From Cytophagales bacterium (GTDB lineage: Bacteria; Bacteroidota; Bacteroidia; Cytophagales; Spirosomataceae): DNA of 64,000 bases. Positions 1 to 9,008 of the stretch are shown one piece after another. Under the pieces are notes generated by a model, which had not been told where the DNA came from, did not search any database, and saw only the letters and a program-made list of their open reading frames with translations. The stretch covers positions 1 through 64,000 of the forward strand of contig JAAFJE010000003.1 in NCBI GenBank assembly GCA_013298025.1. The letters are read 5' to 3'. Numbering within the stretch: position 1 is the stretch's first letter; each line of letters starts with the position of its first letter. The position numbers were made by a program, and so were the translations under genes.

Positions 1-2
1 AC

Positions 3-158
3 TATCAAAGACCACACGCAGCCCTGAAAGGACTAACACCTTTTGCGTTTGAACAGTACATCAAAGAACTAAACAATGAAAACAAACCTAATTTACCGAT
101 TTGGACTTGTGATTATTCAAAAAACACCAACCCAAATCAAACTATTTTACAATTTTGA
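3..158 (+). mobile_element. 3' end of an IS transposase (integrase-core type), 5' end outside the window
   Basis: An open frame runs from the window edge to a TGA at 156-158 and encodes 51 residues beginning YQRPHAALKGLTPFAFEQYI. The string QRPHAAL followed by a TP motif is typical of the extreme C-terminus of DDE/rve transposases of the IS3 and IS481 type, where it follows the last catalytic Glu. The catalytic DDE residues would lie upstream of the window. The frame is intact in what is visible, so it may be a complete element cut by the window rather than a remnant. No clear terminal inverted repeat could be fixed in the 83 bases between it and the next gene. Family assignment beyond the rve superfamily is uncertain. 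Confidence 0.65.
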
Positions 159-204
159 TTACTTTAACTTGTTTAAAAATCAGGGCAACCTATTTTAGGC
201 AAGG

Positions 205-241
205 ACAAACACTCACTCACCATTCACAATTCTACATTGTT
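205..241. repeat. Copy C of a dispersed low-complexity intergenic motif
   Basis: The sequence contains CAAACACTCACTCACC followed by ATTCACAATTCTACATTG. It resembles two other intergenic stretches at about 9009-9055 and 30719-30767 that share an AAACACTAA-type start and an AATTCACNATTT core. It lies directly 3' of the aldolase/dehydrogenase gene. Confidence 0.35.
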
Positions 242-2386
242 TTAACGATAGAATCCCATAGCCACACCACCATCTACGTTCAAGGCGTTGCCTGTCGATT
301 TGCTCAACAAGCCTCCTACGAAGGCAAAACAAGCATTAGCGATGTCGTCTGGAAGAATGATTTCATTCAACAAAGTACGTTTAGCATAATAAGCAGGCAA
401 TTCTGCTACGGTAATGCCATACGCTTTGGCACGACCTTCGGCCCAGCCGCCAGCCCAAATATTTGAGTCGGAGATAACGGCATCGGGGTTTACGGTATTC
501 ACACGGATTTTATCAGCACCCAATTCGGCTGCCATCAAGCGTGTAAGGTGTGCTTGTGCTGCTTTTGCCGAACCATAACCGGGGTTGTTTGGCCCTGCTA
601 CTACGGCGTTTTTAGAAACAATATTCACGATGTCGCCACCGAATCCTTGCTTACGCATCACTTCAATGCCTGCTTTCGATACGATAAACTGACCTTTTAC
701 TAAAATATCATACAATCTATCCCACTCTTCAAGTGTGTGGTCTGCAATAGATTTTGAAATACTGATACCAGCGTTGTTGATTACGATGTCAACGCCACCG
801 AAGGCCAAACAAGCTGCATCAAGGGCTTTTTCTGTGCTTGCCGAATCGGTTACGTTCAACAAAGTGCTTGATACGGCATCTTTACCAAACAATTTTACAA
901 ATTCTGCTTTTGCACCTGTCAAACGCTCTTCGTTGATGTCGTTGATAACGACACAAGCTCCTTCTTCGGCAAATTTTTTGGCGATAGCCTTACCAATACC
1001 GCCCGCAGAACCTGTAATCAAGGCTACACGACCTGAAAGGGCTTTTGGCTTGGGCATGCGTTGCAATTTGGCTTCTTCCAACAACCAATATTCAATGTCA
1101 AAAGCTTCTTGGCGTGGCAATGAAGTATATTCAGAAACGGCCTCAGCTCCTTTCATTACATTCACAGCGTTGATGTAATATTCAGAAGCCAAACGAGCAG
1201 TTGTTTTATCTTTGGCAAAAGTAAACATCCCTACACCTGGGTATAAAATTACGACAGGGTTGGGGTCACGCATGGCTGGCGAGTTGTCGTGCTTGCAAGT
1301 ATTGTAATACTCGGTGTACATGGCTCTGTAGGCTTCAAACGCTGGTGTCAAAGTGGCTTTGATGGCTGCTACATCCGACAAATCTTCGTTTGGTGCTAGT
1401 TCTAATACCAAAGGAGAAATTTTAGTACGTAAGAAGTGGTCTGGACAAGATGTACCAAGTGGGGCTAATTTTTCGAGGTCGTTTGAATTGATAAATTCCA
1501 ATACACGAGCGTCGTCGGTAAAGTGACCAATCATTTTGCGTTCAGACGAGCAGAAGCCTCTCAAGATAGGAGCAACTTTGGCTGCTTGCAATTGGCGTGA
1601 AGTTTCTTCGAGGCTTTCGATTTTAGCACCACCAAATACTGGACGAGCTTTGCCGTAGTTTGCCTCTAAATATTCAGCACATTTTTCGATTACTTCTAAG
1701 GTATTGATATAGCTTTCGTAAGCGGTATCGCCCCACGTAAACAAGCCGTGCGAGCCAAGCATGATGCCACGCAATTGTACGCCACGAGCAGCCGCTTCGT
1801 CAACACAAGCACGCAATTGCAAGCCTAGGTCGAAGCCTGGACGTTGCCAACCTACCCAACCGATTTCGCCACCAAACAATTCTTCGGTAATTTTTTTACC
1901 GTCTTTGGCTGCCGCAATGGCAATAGCCGCATCTGGGTGAAGGTGGTCGATGTGGGCGTAAGGAAGGAAGCCGTGCAAGGGCGTATCAATGGAAGGAGCT
2001 TTTGAATCTAAATCAAAAATGCAGTGGTTAAACAAGGCTACCATTTCATCTTCAAATTCAATACCTCTATATACATTTTCTAATGAACGAAGTCTATCTA
2101 AATACAAAGCGGCACAACCCGATTTTTTCAGCGTACCGATGTCGCCTCCCGAACCTTTAATCCACATTACATCGGTTTCTTCTTTCGTAAGTGGGTCTAT
2201 ATCTTTGATTTTTACCGAAGTGTTTCCGCCTCCGTAGTTAGTCAAGCGAAGGTCTGCACCCAATATGTTTGAGCGATAGATAAACAAGGCTACTTCGTCG
2301 CCTGCTAATTCAGCGGCTTTTTGCTCGTCCCAAAGATAACTTACGTGTTTGAAAGAGGCTGCGTTTAAGGTTGCTGTCTTTGTCAT
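242..2386 (-). CDS. Bifunctional rhamnulose-1-phosphate aldolase / short-chain (lactaldehyde) dehydrogenase
   Basis: 714 residues, matching the usual ~700 of this fusion family. The N-terminal ~400 residues are a class II aldolase: NYGGGNTSV near residue 51 and HIDHLHPDA near 145 supply phosphate and metal ligands. The C-terminal part from about 450 is a short-chain dehydrogenase with a TGSAGGIG nucleotide-binding motif, NNAG, and a YGSAK catalytic Tyr/Lys pair. Family knowledge: the aldolase splits L-rhamnulose-1-phosphate into dihydroxyacetone phosphate and L-lactaldehyde, and the dehydrogenase half oxidises the lactaldehyde. The start is the ATG at 2384-2386, with no Shine-Dalgarno, as is normal here. 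No other rha genes are adjacent, and an IS end lies 84 bp downstream. A role in pentulose or fuculose phosphate cleavage is the main alternative. Confidence 0.88.
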   Translation of the reverse strand: MTKTATLNAASFKHVSYLWDEQKAAELAGDEVALFIYRSNILGADLRLTNYGGGNTSVKIKDIDPLTKEETDVMWIKGSGGDIGTLKKSGCAALYLDRLRSLENVYRGIEFEDEMVALFNHCIFDLDSKAPSIDTPLHGFLPYAHIDHLHPDAAIAIAAAKDGKKITEELFGGEIGWVGWQRPGFDLGLQLRACVDEAAARGVQLRGIMLGSHGLFTWGDTAYESYINTLEVIEKCAEYLEANYGKARPVFGGAKIESLEETSRQLQAAKVAPILRGFCSSERKMIGHFTDDARVLEFINSNDLEKLAPLGTSCPDHFLRTKISPLVLELAPNEDLSDVAAIKATLTPAFEAYRAMYTEYYNTCKHDNSPAMRDPNPVVILYPGVGMFTFAKDKTTARLASEYYINAVNVMKGAEAVSEYTSLPRQEAFDIEYWLLEEAKLQRMPKPKALSGRVALITGSAGGIGKAIAKKFAEEGACVVINDINEERLTGAKAEFVKLFGKDAVSSTLLNVTDSASTEKALDAACLAFGGVDIVINNAGISISKSIADHTLEEWDRLYDILVKGQFIVSKAGIEVMRKQGFGGDIVNIVSKNAVVAGPNNPGYGSAKAAQAHLTRLMAAELGADKIRVNTVNPDAVISDSNIWAGGWAEGRAKAYGITVAELPAYYAKRTLLNEIILPDDIANACFAFVGGLLSKSTGNALNVDGGVAMGFYR

Positions 2387-2569
2387 TTTGTTGAAATTTA
2401 AAAAACCGTCAAATACGGGATATTATACAAAAGATTGTTTAATGAAATTTCGTACTGTATCAATAAACCTTGTTCCTGCCCAACGAGCTAAGTACTTCGT
2501 TTACAGGTTACAAAAAGATGCCATGTACTATAATTTATCTTACATGGAATTGATTTATTTTTAGTTATA

Positions 2570-2577
2570 CAAACATA
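2570..2577 (-). promoter_or_regulatory. Candidate -7 box for the aldolase/dehydrogenase gene
   Basis: TATGTTTG on the minus strand matches TAnnTTTG exactly. The nearest TTG (2593-2595) is only 15 bp away, short for a -33 element, and the implied leader is about 180 nt, so support is weak. Confidence 0.25.
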
Positions 2578-2668
2578 CAAGTTGATTTTTAGCAAACTTT
2601 CCTACTCCGTCCTGTATAGGCAAACAGGATACTCTTAAATGTTTGATTTTCAATAAATTATTTTGTAA

Positions 2669-2687
2669 AAATATTTTAAAAATATTT
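2669..2687 (-). terminator. Weak A/T-only hairpin after the helicase gene
   Basis: AAATATTTT and AAAATATTT form a 9-bp A/T stem about 65 bp beyond the helicase stop codon. It is followed by further T-rich sequence on the minus strand. The lack of G/C pairs makes it a poor terminator candidate. Confidence 0.25.
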
Positions 2688-2750
2688 CAAGAAAAGGAAA
2701 AAAACACTTCTGTTTTTGCCTGCGTAAGGTGTTCTCGAAAAAAAATGAGC

Positions 2751-4640
2751 TTACAGCCACGTCCAAGCACTCTGATAACCGCCTTGTTGTTCTACATATT
2801 GGATAAAATTATCGTAGAATGGCCATTGAGCCAAGGTAGCACTATCGCCTACTACCACCAGTTTTTTTTGGGCACGAGTCATGGCTACGTTCATTCTTCT
2901 GATGTCGTTCAAAAAGCCAATGTCTGCCGTGAGGTTGCTTCTTACCAAACTGATATATACAATGCTTCGTTCTTGCCCCTGAAAACTATCAATGGTATTG
3001 ACGGCTAGTTTCGAGCGAAAATGTGCTGGAATTTCGGCGTGTGCTAGTTGTTCTTTCAAACAAACCACTTGTTGTTTATAGGGCGAAATAATGGCAATAC
3101 TCAGTTGCGATGGGGCTGCCATCGCCGCATTGCCGAGTAATGCTTGTAAGTGCTTGAGCAACAAACTGGCTTCTTCGGGGTTGTAGGTGCTGGTATTTTC
3201 TTGTTTTTCTTCAAAACCACAGCCTGCTGTATCAATAAATTCGACGGCACAATCGCCTTCCCACAGTTGTTGTGTTGCAACCGATGGAGCGGCTTTGAGG
3301 GCATTTTCGTAAAATACTTGCGACGAATACCCCATAATTCCTTCGTTCATGCGGTATTGTTCTTCTAAGCGTACAACCGCACTCGGATGCCATTTGACGC
3401 ACTTTTCGAGCAGGGTTTCTTGCAGTCCTGCACGAGCGGCCTCGGTCGATTTGATGGTGGGAGGCAATTGGCAATGGTCGCCTGCCAATACAAGCTTTTG
3501 GGCTTTCAATAAGGGAATCCAACAGGCGGGTTCGAGGGCTTGTCCGGCTTCATCTATGACAACGGTTTGGTATTGCAAGTGTTTGATATAGTATTGGTTG
3601 CATCCAACCAAGGTTGCCGTAATTACCTGCGTTTTACTCAAAACAGTTTGCGTAATATACTGCTCTAGTTTGTCTATTTCTTTCCCTATGTTTCTTGCTT
3701 CTTGGAGTAATAATTTACGTTGTTCTCGCTCGGCTGGCCCGAAATTACGTTTGTATTTCTGAGCCATGTTTTTGTATTCTTGGGCTTGCTTTTTGAGCTT
3801 TTTGATGTCTTTGGCTTGTGCATGATTTTGTAATTGACTTTCTAAAGTCAAACGCATCAGATGCTCCGAAACCCTCGCCGGATTGCCAGCACGCAAGACT
3901 TGTAAGCCTTGCTGACTGAGCTTTTCGCTCAACAAATCGACGGCGGTATTGCTTGGGGCTACGACCAACAAGGGTTGTGTTTGTTGCTCGCAAAGCAAAC
4001 GAATTGCTGCTACAAGCGTAGTGGTTTTACCTGTGCCAGGCGGGCCGTGAACAATAGATAAGTGGGTAGAAGACAAAATATGACGCACTGCTTGTTGCTG
4101 TACAGGATTTAAAGCAGCAGGCAGGGAAGAGGTTTGTGTTAGAGCAGGAAAGTCAACAGACCGTTTACCTGTGAGTAGGTCGATAAGTGGATTATCGGAT
4201 GCCTGCGAAGCTTGTTGTAAGGCCTCAAACATTTCGGTATAGGTGTTTTCGTCGAATAGGATTTCTACGCCTAGTTTGCCATCTCGTGTCCAGTCGGGAA
4301 GCTCGTCGGTTTTAAGGAAGAGTTTTACTCGGTTTTCAAACAGCCGCACAATGGTCGCTTCTAGTCGGTGTACGTCTGGTTGATGATTGCCAAAAAGCAC
4401 GGCGGGCATCCCAAAACGCAATTGGTGGGGGAGTTCTTGGTGCGTTGTACGCTCTAGTTCGACACTCAAATAATCGCCTCTTTCGATGTCTGTACCTCTA
4501 ATCGCCACAGGATACCACGCCAGTCCGTTGGCACGGCGTTCGGCTACAGAAGTATGGGCGAGTAATTGCTGGTATTGTTGCCTATCTTCCTGCTGTTCGA
4601 TTTTGAGTAAAGCAATGAGGTCTTTAAAATATGGATTCAT
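2751..4640 (-). CDS. Superfamily 1 (IGHMBP2/Upf1-like) DNA/RNA helicase
   Basis: 629 residues with a full SF1B motif set: Walker A GPPGTGKTT at 199-207, motif Ia APSNTAVD at 228-235, motif II IDEAGQ at 362-367, motif III GDHCQLPP at 387-394, EEQYRMN at 426-432, TIDSFQGQE at 549-557 and MNVAMTRA at 583-590. The N-terminal ~180 residues resemble the beta-barrel domain of IGHMBP2-like helicases. Between motifs Ia and II, residues 275-325 are Lys/Gln/Glu rich, probably a coiled-coil stalk. Its start lies 27 bp downstream of the TPR gene stop, so the two are probably co-transcribed. The substrate is not readable from sequence; related proteins unwind DNA or RNA with 5'-3' polarity. Confidence 0.9.
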   Translation of the reverse strand: MNPYFKDLIALLKIEQQEDRQQYQQLLAHTSVAERRANGLAWYPVAIRGTDIERGDYLSVELERTTHQELPHQLRFGMPAVLFGNHQPDVHRLEATIVRLFENRVKLFLKTDELPDWTRDGKLGVEILFDENTYTEMFEALQQASQASDNPLIDLLTGKRSVDFPALTQTSSLPAALNPVQQQAVRHILSSTHLSIVHGPPGTGKTTTLVAAIRLLCEQQTQPLLVVAPSNTAVDLLSEKLSQQGLQVLRAGNPARVSEHLMRLTLESQLQNHAQAKDIKKLKKQAQEYKNMAQKYKRNFGPAEREQRKLLLQEARNIGKEIDKLEQYITQTVLSKTQVITATLVGCNQYYIKHLQYQTVVIDEAGQALEPACWIPLLKAQKLVLAGDHCQLPPTIKSTEAARAGLQETLLEKCVKWHPSAVVRLEEQYRMNEGIMGYSSQVFYENALKAAPSVATQQLWEGDCAVEFIDTAGCGFEEKQENTSTYNPEEASLLLKHLQALLGNAAMAAPSQLSIAIISPYKQQVVCLKEQLAHAEIPAHFRSKLAVNTIDSFQGQERSIVYISLVRSNLTADIGFLNDIRRMNVAMTRAQKKLVVVGDSATLAQWPFYDNFIQYVEQQGGYQSAWTWL

Positions 4641-4667
4641 GAATAAAATGCGGTTGTCGATGGGCTG

Positions 4668-5000
4668 TTACCAATCTTCTTGTTCATCTAAAAAGAGTTG
4701 ATATGCTCCTTTCAGTTCTTTAATGGCCTTGGCATTTTGCTGGGATTCTAGCACAGCAATGCCTTGCTGATAGGTTTGTTCGGCTTTGGTATTATCGCCA
4801 AGCTGGGCATACAAAGCCGCCGCATGATAATACGTAGCCCCGTAGTGGGGGTGTTGGGTCAAAAGTTTTTCAAACAAGTCAAGGGCTTGTTGAGGGTCTA
4901 TGCTCAGGTATTCTGTAGCAAGTGCATACACATTGAATGGCTCGTGGGGTTCTTCCTCATAAAATTGCTTGAGTAAGGCTAATCTCGCATTTTTGTCCAT
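4668..5000 (-). CDS. Small tetratricopeptide-repeat protein
   Basis: 110 residues, mostly helical. Residues 20-85 hold two TPR-like units, one with ALDLFEKLLTQHPHYGATYY and the next with LGDNTKAEQTYQQGI. There is no signal peptide or membrane segment, so it should be cytoplasmic. It is the first gene of a likely two-gene operon with the SF1 helicase and is transcribed divergently from etfB. TPR proteins are scaffolds, and the partner cannot be named; the adjacent helicase is an obvious guess only. Confidence 0.75.
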   Translation of the reverse strand: MDKNARLALLKQFYEEEPHEPFNVYALATEYLSIDPQQALDLFEKLLTQHPHYGATYYHAAALYAQLGDNTKAEQTYQQGIAVLESQQNAKAIKELKGAYQLFLDEQEDW

Positions 5001-5180
5001 AAGGCAAATGGGGTAAATATAATGACAAGGTAATTTGTTGTTTTTCTCAAATATTTCGTAAAAAAATATTATGCTTGCATACTATTTTTTATAAAAAATA
5101 CGTATAATTGCATAGAAAAGTTTAAAAAATCCTTTGTTTCGTTCAACTAATGACTAAACATTCAAGCATCCATTCATCCT

Positions 5181-5915
5181 ATGAAAATATTAGTTTGTAT
5201 AAGCAATGTGCCTGATACGACCGCTAAAATATCATTTAGCGACGGCGATACCAAATTTAATAAATCAGGGGTACAATTTATTTGTGGTCCCTACGACGAT
5301 TATGCCTTATCGAGGGCGGTTGAATTAAAAGAAGAGCATGGCGGTACGGTTACGGTATTGAATGTAGGCGAAGCCGATGCCGACCCCGTGATTCGCAAGT
5401 GTTTGGCGATTGGTGCCGATGATGCCATTCGGGTCGATGCCGAGCCAAGCGATTCGTATTTTGTAGCCCAACAAATTGCCCATATTGCCCAACAAGAAAA
5501 GTATGATTTGATTTTGATGGGTCGGGAATCGCTTGATTTTAATAGCGGTGTGGTGCACGGCTTGGTTGGCGAAATGCTCGGAATCCCTGCGGTTTCGCCC
5601 GTTATGCACTTGACGATTGCTGGAAATACGGCATCACTGACGAGAGAAATAGAGGGCGGTAAGCAAGAAATAGAAGCCACGCTTCCCTTGGTTTTGGGCT
5701 GCCAAGAACCCATTGCCGAATGGAAAATTCCGAGTATGCGTGGCATCGTGAGTGCCAGAACCAAACCGCTTAAAGTGGTTGCTCCCACTGGAGAAGCCCT
5801 TTCAACGGTAGAAAAGTATGCCTTGCCTCCAGCCAAAGGAGCGGTGAAGATGATTCCTGTAGAACAAGTAGAATCGTTGGTTGATTTATTACGCAACGAA
5901 GCAAAGGTTTTGTAG
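5181..5915 (+). CDS. etfB: Electron transfer flavoprotein beta subunit
   Basis: 244 residues, starting MKILVCISNVPDTTAKI, with the alpha/beta nucleotide-binding fold of ETF-beta. ADDAIRVDA, DLILMGRESLDFNSG and the RGIVSARTKPLKV segment near 195-207 are typical. ETF takes electrons from acyl-CoA dehydrogenases and related flavoenzymes and passes them to the quinone pool via ETF-quinone oxidoreductase. It precedes etfA by 55 bp on the same strand, and the hairpin after etfA closes the operon. Confidence 0.95.
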   Translation: MKILVCISNVPDTTAKISFSDGDTKFNKSGVQFICGPYDDYALSRAVELKEEHGGTVTVLNVGEADADPVIRKCLAIGADDAIRVDAEPSDSYFVAQQIAHIAQQEKYDLILMGRESLDFNSGVVHGLVGEMLGIPAVSPVMHLTIAGNTASLTREIEGGKQEIEATLPLVLGCQEPIAEWKIPSMRGIVSARTKPLKVVAPTGEALSTVEKYALPPAKGAVKMIPVEQVESLVDLLRNEAKVL

Positions 5916-5970
5916 GAATATTTTTTTAGGTAAAAAGAGTTATCATCTTGTACTATTTACAAACTTCATT

Positions 5971-6924
5971 ATGAGCGTATTAGTTTTTGCCGAATTAGAA
6001 AACGGTCAAGTCAAAAAGTCTTCTATCGAAGCCATATATTACGGTGCATTGGTTGCTAAGGCAACGCAAAGTACAGCCAAAGTGCTGGCCATTGGAGCGA
6101 GTAATTCCGACACGCTAAGTCAGTTAGGCAACTGGGGGGCATCGGAGGTGTTGTGGTTGCAAGAAACATGGGACAGTGCCCAGATAGCCGCCTACGCCCA
6201 TGCCTTAGCCGATGCTGTTGCACAAGAGCAAAGTGCTTTTGTGATTGTTGCCAAATCGGTTTTGGGCGATGCCGTAGCTGCCAGTGTAGCCGCCAAGCAC
6301 AAAGCCGCTTTAGCCACCAATGTGGTAGCCTTGCCCGACCATGCGGCAGGTGTAACCGTCAAACGAAGCATTTATACTGGCAAAGCCTTTGCTACCGTCA
6401 AATTACACACGGCAGTGAAGGTACTTTCCATCAAAAAAAATGCCGTAACACCTGAAGCCAACGCTGGTGTAGCCGAGGTAAAACACTGGCAACCAAGCAG
6501 CAATGCTGCCAATACAGGCATAAAATTAGTGGCTACGCACAAGGCTTCTAGCACGGTGGCGTTGCCCGAAGCCGACTTGGTGGTATCGGCAGGAAGAGGG
6601 CTAAAAGGCCCTGAAAATTGGGGCATTGTAGAAGACCTCGCCAAGGCTTTAGGAGCAGCAACAGCCTGCTCGAAACCAGTGTCTGACCTCAATTGGCGAC
6701 CACATCACGAACACGTTGGACAAACGGGCCTAAAAGTTGCACCTAATTTATACATCGCTTGTGGCATTTCGGGGGCCATACAGCATTTGGCAGGAGTCAA
6801 TTCTTCTAAAGTGATAGTAGTAATCAACAAAGACCCCGAAGCTCCTTTCTTCAAAGCTGCCGATTATGGCATCGTAGGTGATGTGTTTGAGGTATTGCCT
6901 CGCTTAACAAAAGCCTTGCAATAG
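5971..6924 (+). CDS. etfA: Electron transfer flavoprotein alpha subunit
   Basis: 317 residues. The C-terminal FAD-binding domain is unmistakable: [13 protein letters not shown], then [32 protein letters not shown] and [19 protein letters not shown]. The open frame extends 90 bases upstream into the etfB region, but the ATG at 5971 gives the family's normal N-terminus ([16 protein letters not shown]), so that start is preferred. It forms a heterodimer with EtfB and binds the redox-active FAD. Many Ala codons reflect the family rather than any anomaly. Confidence 0.95.
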   Translation: MSVLVFAELENGQVKKSSIEAIYYGALVAKATQSTAKVLAIGASNSDTLSQLGNWGASEVLWLQETWDSAQIAAYAHALADAVAQEQSAFVIVAKSVLGDAVAASVAAKHKAALATNVVALPDHAAGVTVKRSIYTGKAFATVKLHTAVKVLSIKKNAVTPEANAGVAEVKHWQPSSNAANTGIKLVATHKASSTVALPEADLVVSAGRGLKGPENWGIVEDLAKALGAATACSKPVSDLNWRPHHEHVGQTGLKVAPNLYIACGISGAIQHLAGVNSSKVIVVINKDPEAPFFKAADYGIVGDVFEVLPRLTKALQ

Positions 6925-7002
6925 ATTTTGAGCGTTTGACGAAGAAAATCTAGGAAAAAATATTCTGTATGGCATTTCGTTGAATGTCAAAAGGAAAGCC
7001 AC

Positions 7003-7046
7003 AAAAAAGACCAATTTTTATGAAAATAAACTTTGGTCTTTTTTTT
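7003..7046 (+). terminator. Rho-independent terminator of etfBA
   Basis: AAAAAAGACCAA at 7003-7014 pairs with TTGGTCTTTTTT at 7033-7044, and the T tract runs to 7046. It lies 78 bp after the etfA stop codon. Confidence 0.8.
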
Positions 7047-7190
7047 ATGAGGTATCAACTTCTCATAAAAAATTCCTATTTTTGACTATCCAACTCAAAT
7101 AAATCATTCCTGTGGTTTATCGGACAAGCCCTAAAGCCTACTTGATGATGAGAAAGCATGTAAAAACTTTTTTTTCAAGAAATGGGTTTA

Positions 7191-7198
7191 TATATTTG
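7191..7198 (+). promoter_or_regulatory. Candidate -7 box upstream of the DUF151 gene
   Basis: TATATTTG matches TAnnTTTG and is followed by TCGAA, the same extension as the ftsX box. The GTG start is 62 bp downstream. No good TTG element was found at the expected -33 distance. Confidence 0.45.
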
Positions 7199-7259
7199 TC
7201 GAAACACAGCGTTGGTTTATGACCAAATTTAACGCATTACAACTTATCAGTGAATTAAA

Positions 7260-7853
7260 GTGGAGAAAATAAAATTAGAAATATTAGGATTATCTCCCAG
7301 TTCTTCTCAAACAGGTTCGTTTGCACTTGTGCTAGGAGAGGAGTACGGACCTCGTCGTTTACCCATTATCATCGGTATGTTTGAAGCCCAAGCGATAGCC
7401 ATAGAAATAGAGAAAATTGAGCCTAATCGCCCGATGACGCACGATTTGTTTAAATCGTTTGCTCGAACTTTTCAATATACTGTCACCGAAATTTCAATTA
7501 CCGATATAAAAGAAGGCGTTTTCTTTGCCAAAATCCATTGCTCTGATGGTATCAAAGAAGTGGGCATTGATGCCCGCCCTTCCGATGCCATTGCAATTGG
7601 GCTGCGTTTCAATGTACCGATTTATACCTCCGAACACGTGCTGTCTGAGGCAGGTATTTCTGTCAACGAAACCTCCCGCTCGGAAGATGAATTAGAGCAA
7701 TCTACAGGAGCGAATGCCTCTAAAAAGAGCTTTGGCGAAAAGTTGCGAGACAACCCTTTAGAAGAATTGAACAAAATGCTACAGGAAGCCCTCGACAACG
7801 AAGAGTATGAGAAAGCTGCTAAAATTAGAGATGAAATAGAACGCCGTAACTAG
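7260..7853 (+). CDS. Bifunctional nuclease family protein (DUF151) with a C-terminal UvrB/UvrC motif
   Basis: 197 residues. Residues 1-130 match the BFN/DUF151 domain: KLEILGLSPSSSQTGSFALV near the start and IDARPSDAIAIGLRFNVPIY at about 104-123. Residues 165-197 form a UVR motif helix pair (MLQEALDNEEYEKAAKIRDE), which in UvrB/UvrC and Clp-related proteins mediates protein contacts. The start is a GTG, since a TGA lies only three codons upstream and this start restores the family N-terminus. The name comes from plant homologues with nuclease activity; activity in bacteria is not established. Confidence 0.88.
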   Translation: MEKIKLEILGLSPSSSQTGSFALVLGEEYGPRRLPIIIGMFEAQAIAIEIEKIEPNRPMTHDLFKSFARTFQYTVTEISITDIKEGVFFAKIHCSDGIKEVGIDARPSDAIAIGLRFNVPIYTSEHVLSEAGISVNETSRSEDELEQSTGANASKKSFGEKLRDNPLEELNKMLQEALDNEEYEKAAKIRDEIERRN

Positions 7854-7927
7854 CAGAAGCAATGGCGTGGCTTATAATTTTGCCCAGCTACGTGCCTTTT
7901 AGCGTTGTTTATGGGGCTGCCCTTGAT

Positions 7928-7962
7928 AAGCCGTTTGATAAAATCAGACGGCTTCTTTGTTA
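7928..7962 (+). terminator. Terminator after the DUF151 gene
   Basis: AAGCCGTTTGAT at 7928-7939 pairs with ATCAGACGGCTT at 7943-7954, with one G-T pair, and is followed by CTTTGTT. It lies 75 bp after the stop codon. Confidence 0.7.
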
Positions 7963-7973
7963 AAAAGAGTTAA

Positions 7974-8007
7974 TTGTACGTAATTGCATATAAATTAACG
8001 TAACTTT
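7974..8007 (+). promoter_or_regulatory. Promoter of ftsX (TTG-N23-TAACTTTG)
   Basis: TTG at 7974-7976 and TAACTTTG at 8000-8007 fit the Bacteroidota -33/-7 consensus. The expected start of transcription is near 8014, giving a leader of about 20 nt. Confidence 0.6.
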
Positions 8008-8034
8008 GTCGAACCCAACAATGGTTACGTTTTG

Positions 8035-8961
8035 ATGATTTTCTCGCCCAAAAGCTTTTACAATCGTATTCTCAAACGTATGCCAAAATTTAAAAAGTTA
8101 GGTGGAACTCCCAATGTAATGGTGATTGCCAGTTTGACAATCGCTTTATTTCTCATTGGTCTTTGTGGACTTTTGACGCTCAATGCTAAAAAGTTGACCG
8201 AAATAGTCAAGCAAAATATTGAAGTACAGGTACATCTCGACAATGACTTGCCTACCGAAAAGCTAGACTTGATTTTTAAGCAAATTGCCAAATATCCTTT
8301 TGTGCTGGCCAAAGACCAGTCGCCACAGATTAATTTCGTTTCTAAAGAAGTAGCTGCACAGCAGTTTATGAAAGAATCTGGCGAAGACATCAAAAAGCTG
8401 TTGGGCAGCGACAATCCCTTACATAATTTGTATGCGGTAAAAATTAAGGACGAATATTTTGTAGAAAACCGTTTGAAAGAAATCAAAACTACGCTCGAAC
8501 AAATCGACGGGGTTTATGAGGTAGCTTATGTCGAAAACTTCGTGGATGAAGTGAATAGAAATATCGCCAAAATCTACGTTGTGCTGTCTATTTTTATCTT
8601 TTTGTTGCTCATTGTCATCATTATGTTGGTCAACAATACCATCAAACTTGCCATGTATTCGCAACGTTTTCTTATCCGAAGTATGCAATTGGTGGGTGCT
8701 ACAGATGCCTTTATCAGAAAACCTTTTTTGGTAAAAGGAGCGATTCAGGGGCTTATTGGTGGGTTTTTGGCTTGTACTTTTTTGATAGGCTTACAACAAA
8801 TAGCGATGCAACAAATAGACGGATTTAGAAGTTTGCAGGAAATGGATAAGCTTGTCATGTTGCTTGTCATCATCTTGATTATTGGCTTGTTGATAGGGCT
8901 TACCAGTACGTACAGAGCGGTAGAAAAATACCTAAAAATGTCGCTTGATGACTTATATTGA
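8035..8961 (+). CDS. ftsX: Cell division protein FtsX
   Basis: 308 residues from the ATG at 8035; an in-frame TTG sits one codon earlier. The layout is that of FtsX: cytoplasmic N-terminus, TM1 at about 28-48, a ~130-residue periplasmic domain, then three TM segments at about 180-205, 228-252 and 272-292, with a NNTIKLAMYSQRFLIRSMQLVGAT-like cytoplasmic stretch that contacts the ATPase FtsE. FtsEX controls peptidoglycan hydrolases at the septum. The ftsE gene is not in this window. It heads the conserved series DUF3098-uppP-truB-ribF. Confidence 0.9.
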   Translation: MIFSPKSFYNRILKRMPKFKKLGGTPNVMVIASLTIALFLIGLCGLLTLNAKKLTEIVKQNIEVQVHLDNDLPTEKLDLIFKQIAKYPFVLAKDQSPQINFVSKEVAAQQFMKESGEDIKKLLGSDNPLHNLYAVKIKDEYFVENRLKEIKTTLEQIDGVYEVAYVENFVDEVNRNIAKIYVVLSIFIFLLLIVIIMLVNNTIKLAMYSQRFLIRSMQLVGATDAFIRKPFLVKGAIQGLIGGFLACTFLIGLQQIAMQQIDGFRSLQEMDKLVMLLVIILIIGLLIGLTSTYRAVEKYLKMSLDDLY

Positions 8962-9008
8962 GTGGTTGCTCTATGTTGCATAACGACCTTGTAAATTGGT
9001 GAAAAACA

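Larger units (their letters stand above)
2387..2750. other. Intergenic gap between two minus-strand genes
   Basis: This AT-rich gap separates the helicase stop from the aldolase start. It holds a possible minus-strand -7 box (CAAACATA on the plus strand at 2570-2577, read TATGTTTG) and a purely A/T hairpin at 2669-2687 that could end helicase transcripts. No credible gene was found. Confidence 0.5.
6925..7259. other. Intergenic gap between etfA and the DUF151 gene
   Basis: The gap contains the etfBA terminator and a TATATTTG -7 box at 7191-7198. No gene was seen. Confidence 0.6.

Noticed and set aside
2349-2564. 71-codon plus-strand frame overlapping the aldolase start
   Set aside because: Antisense at its 5' end, no homology recognised, and composition matches the non-coding gap.
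5881-5970. Longer EtfA with a start inside etfB
   Set aside because: The 30 extra residues do not resemble ETF-alpha, while the ATG at 5971 gives the exact family N-terminus.
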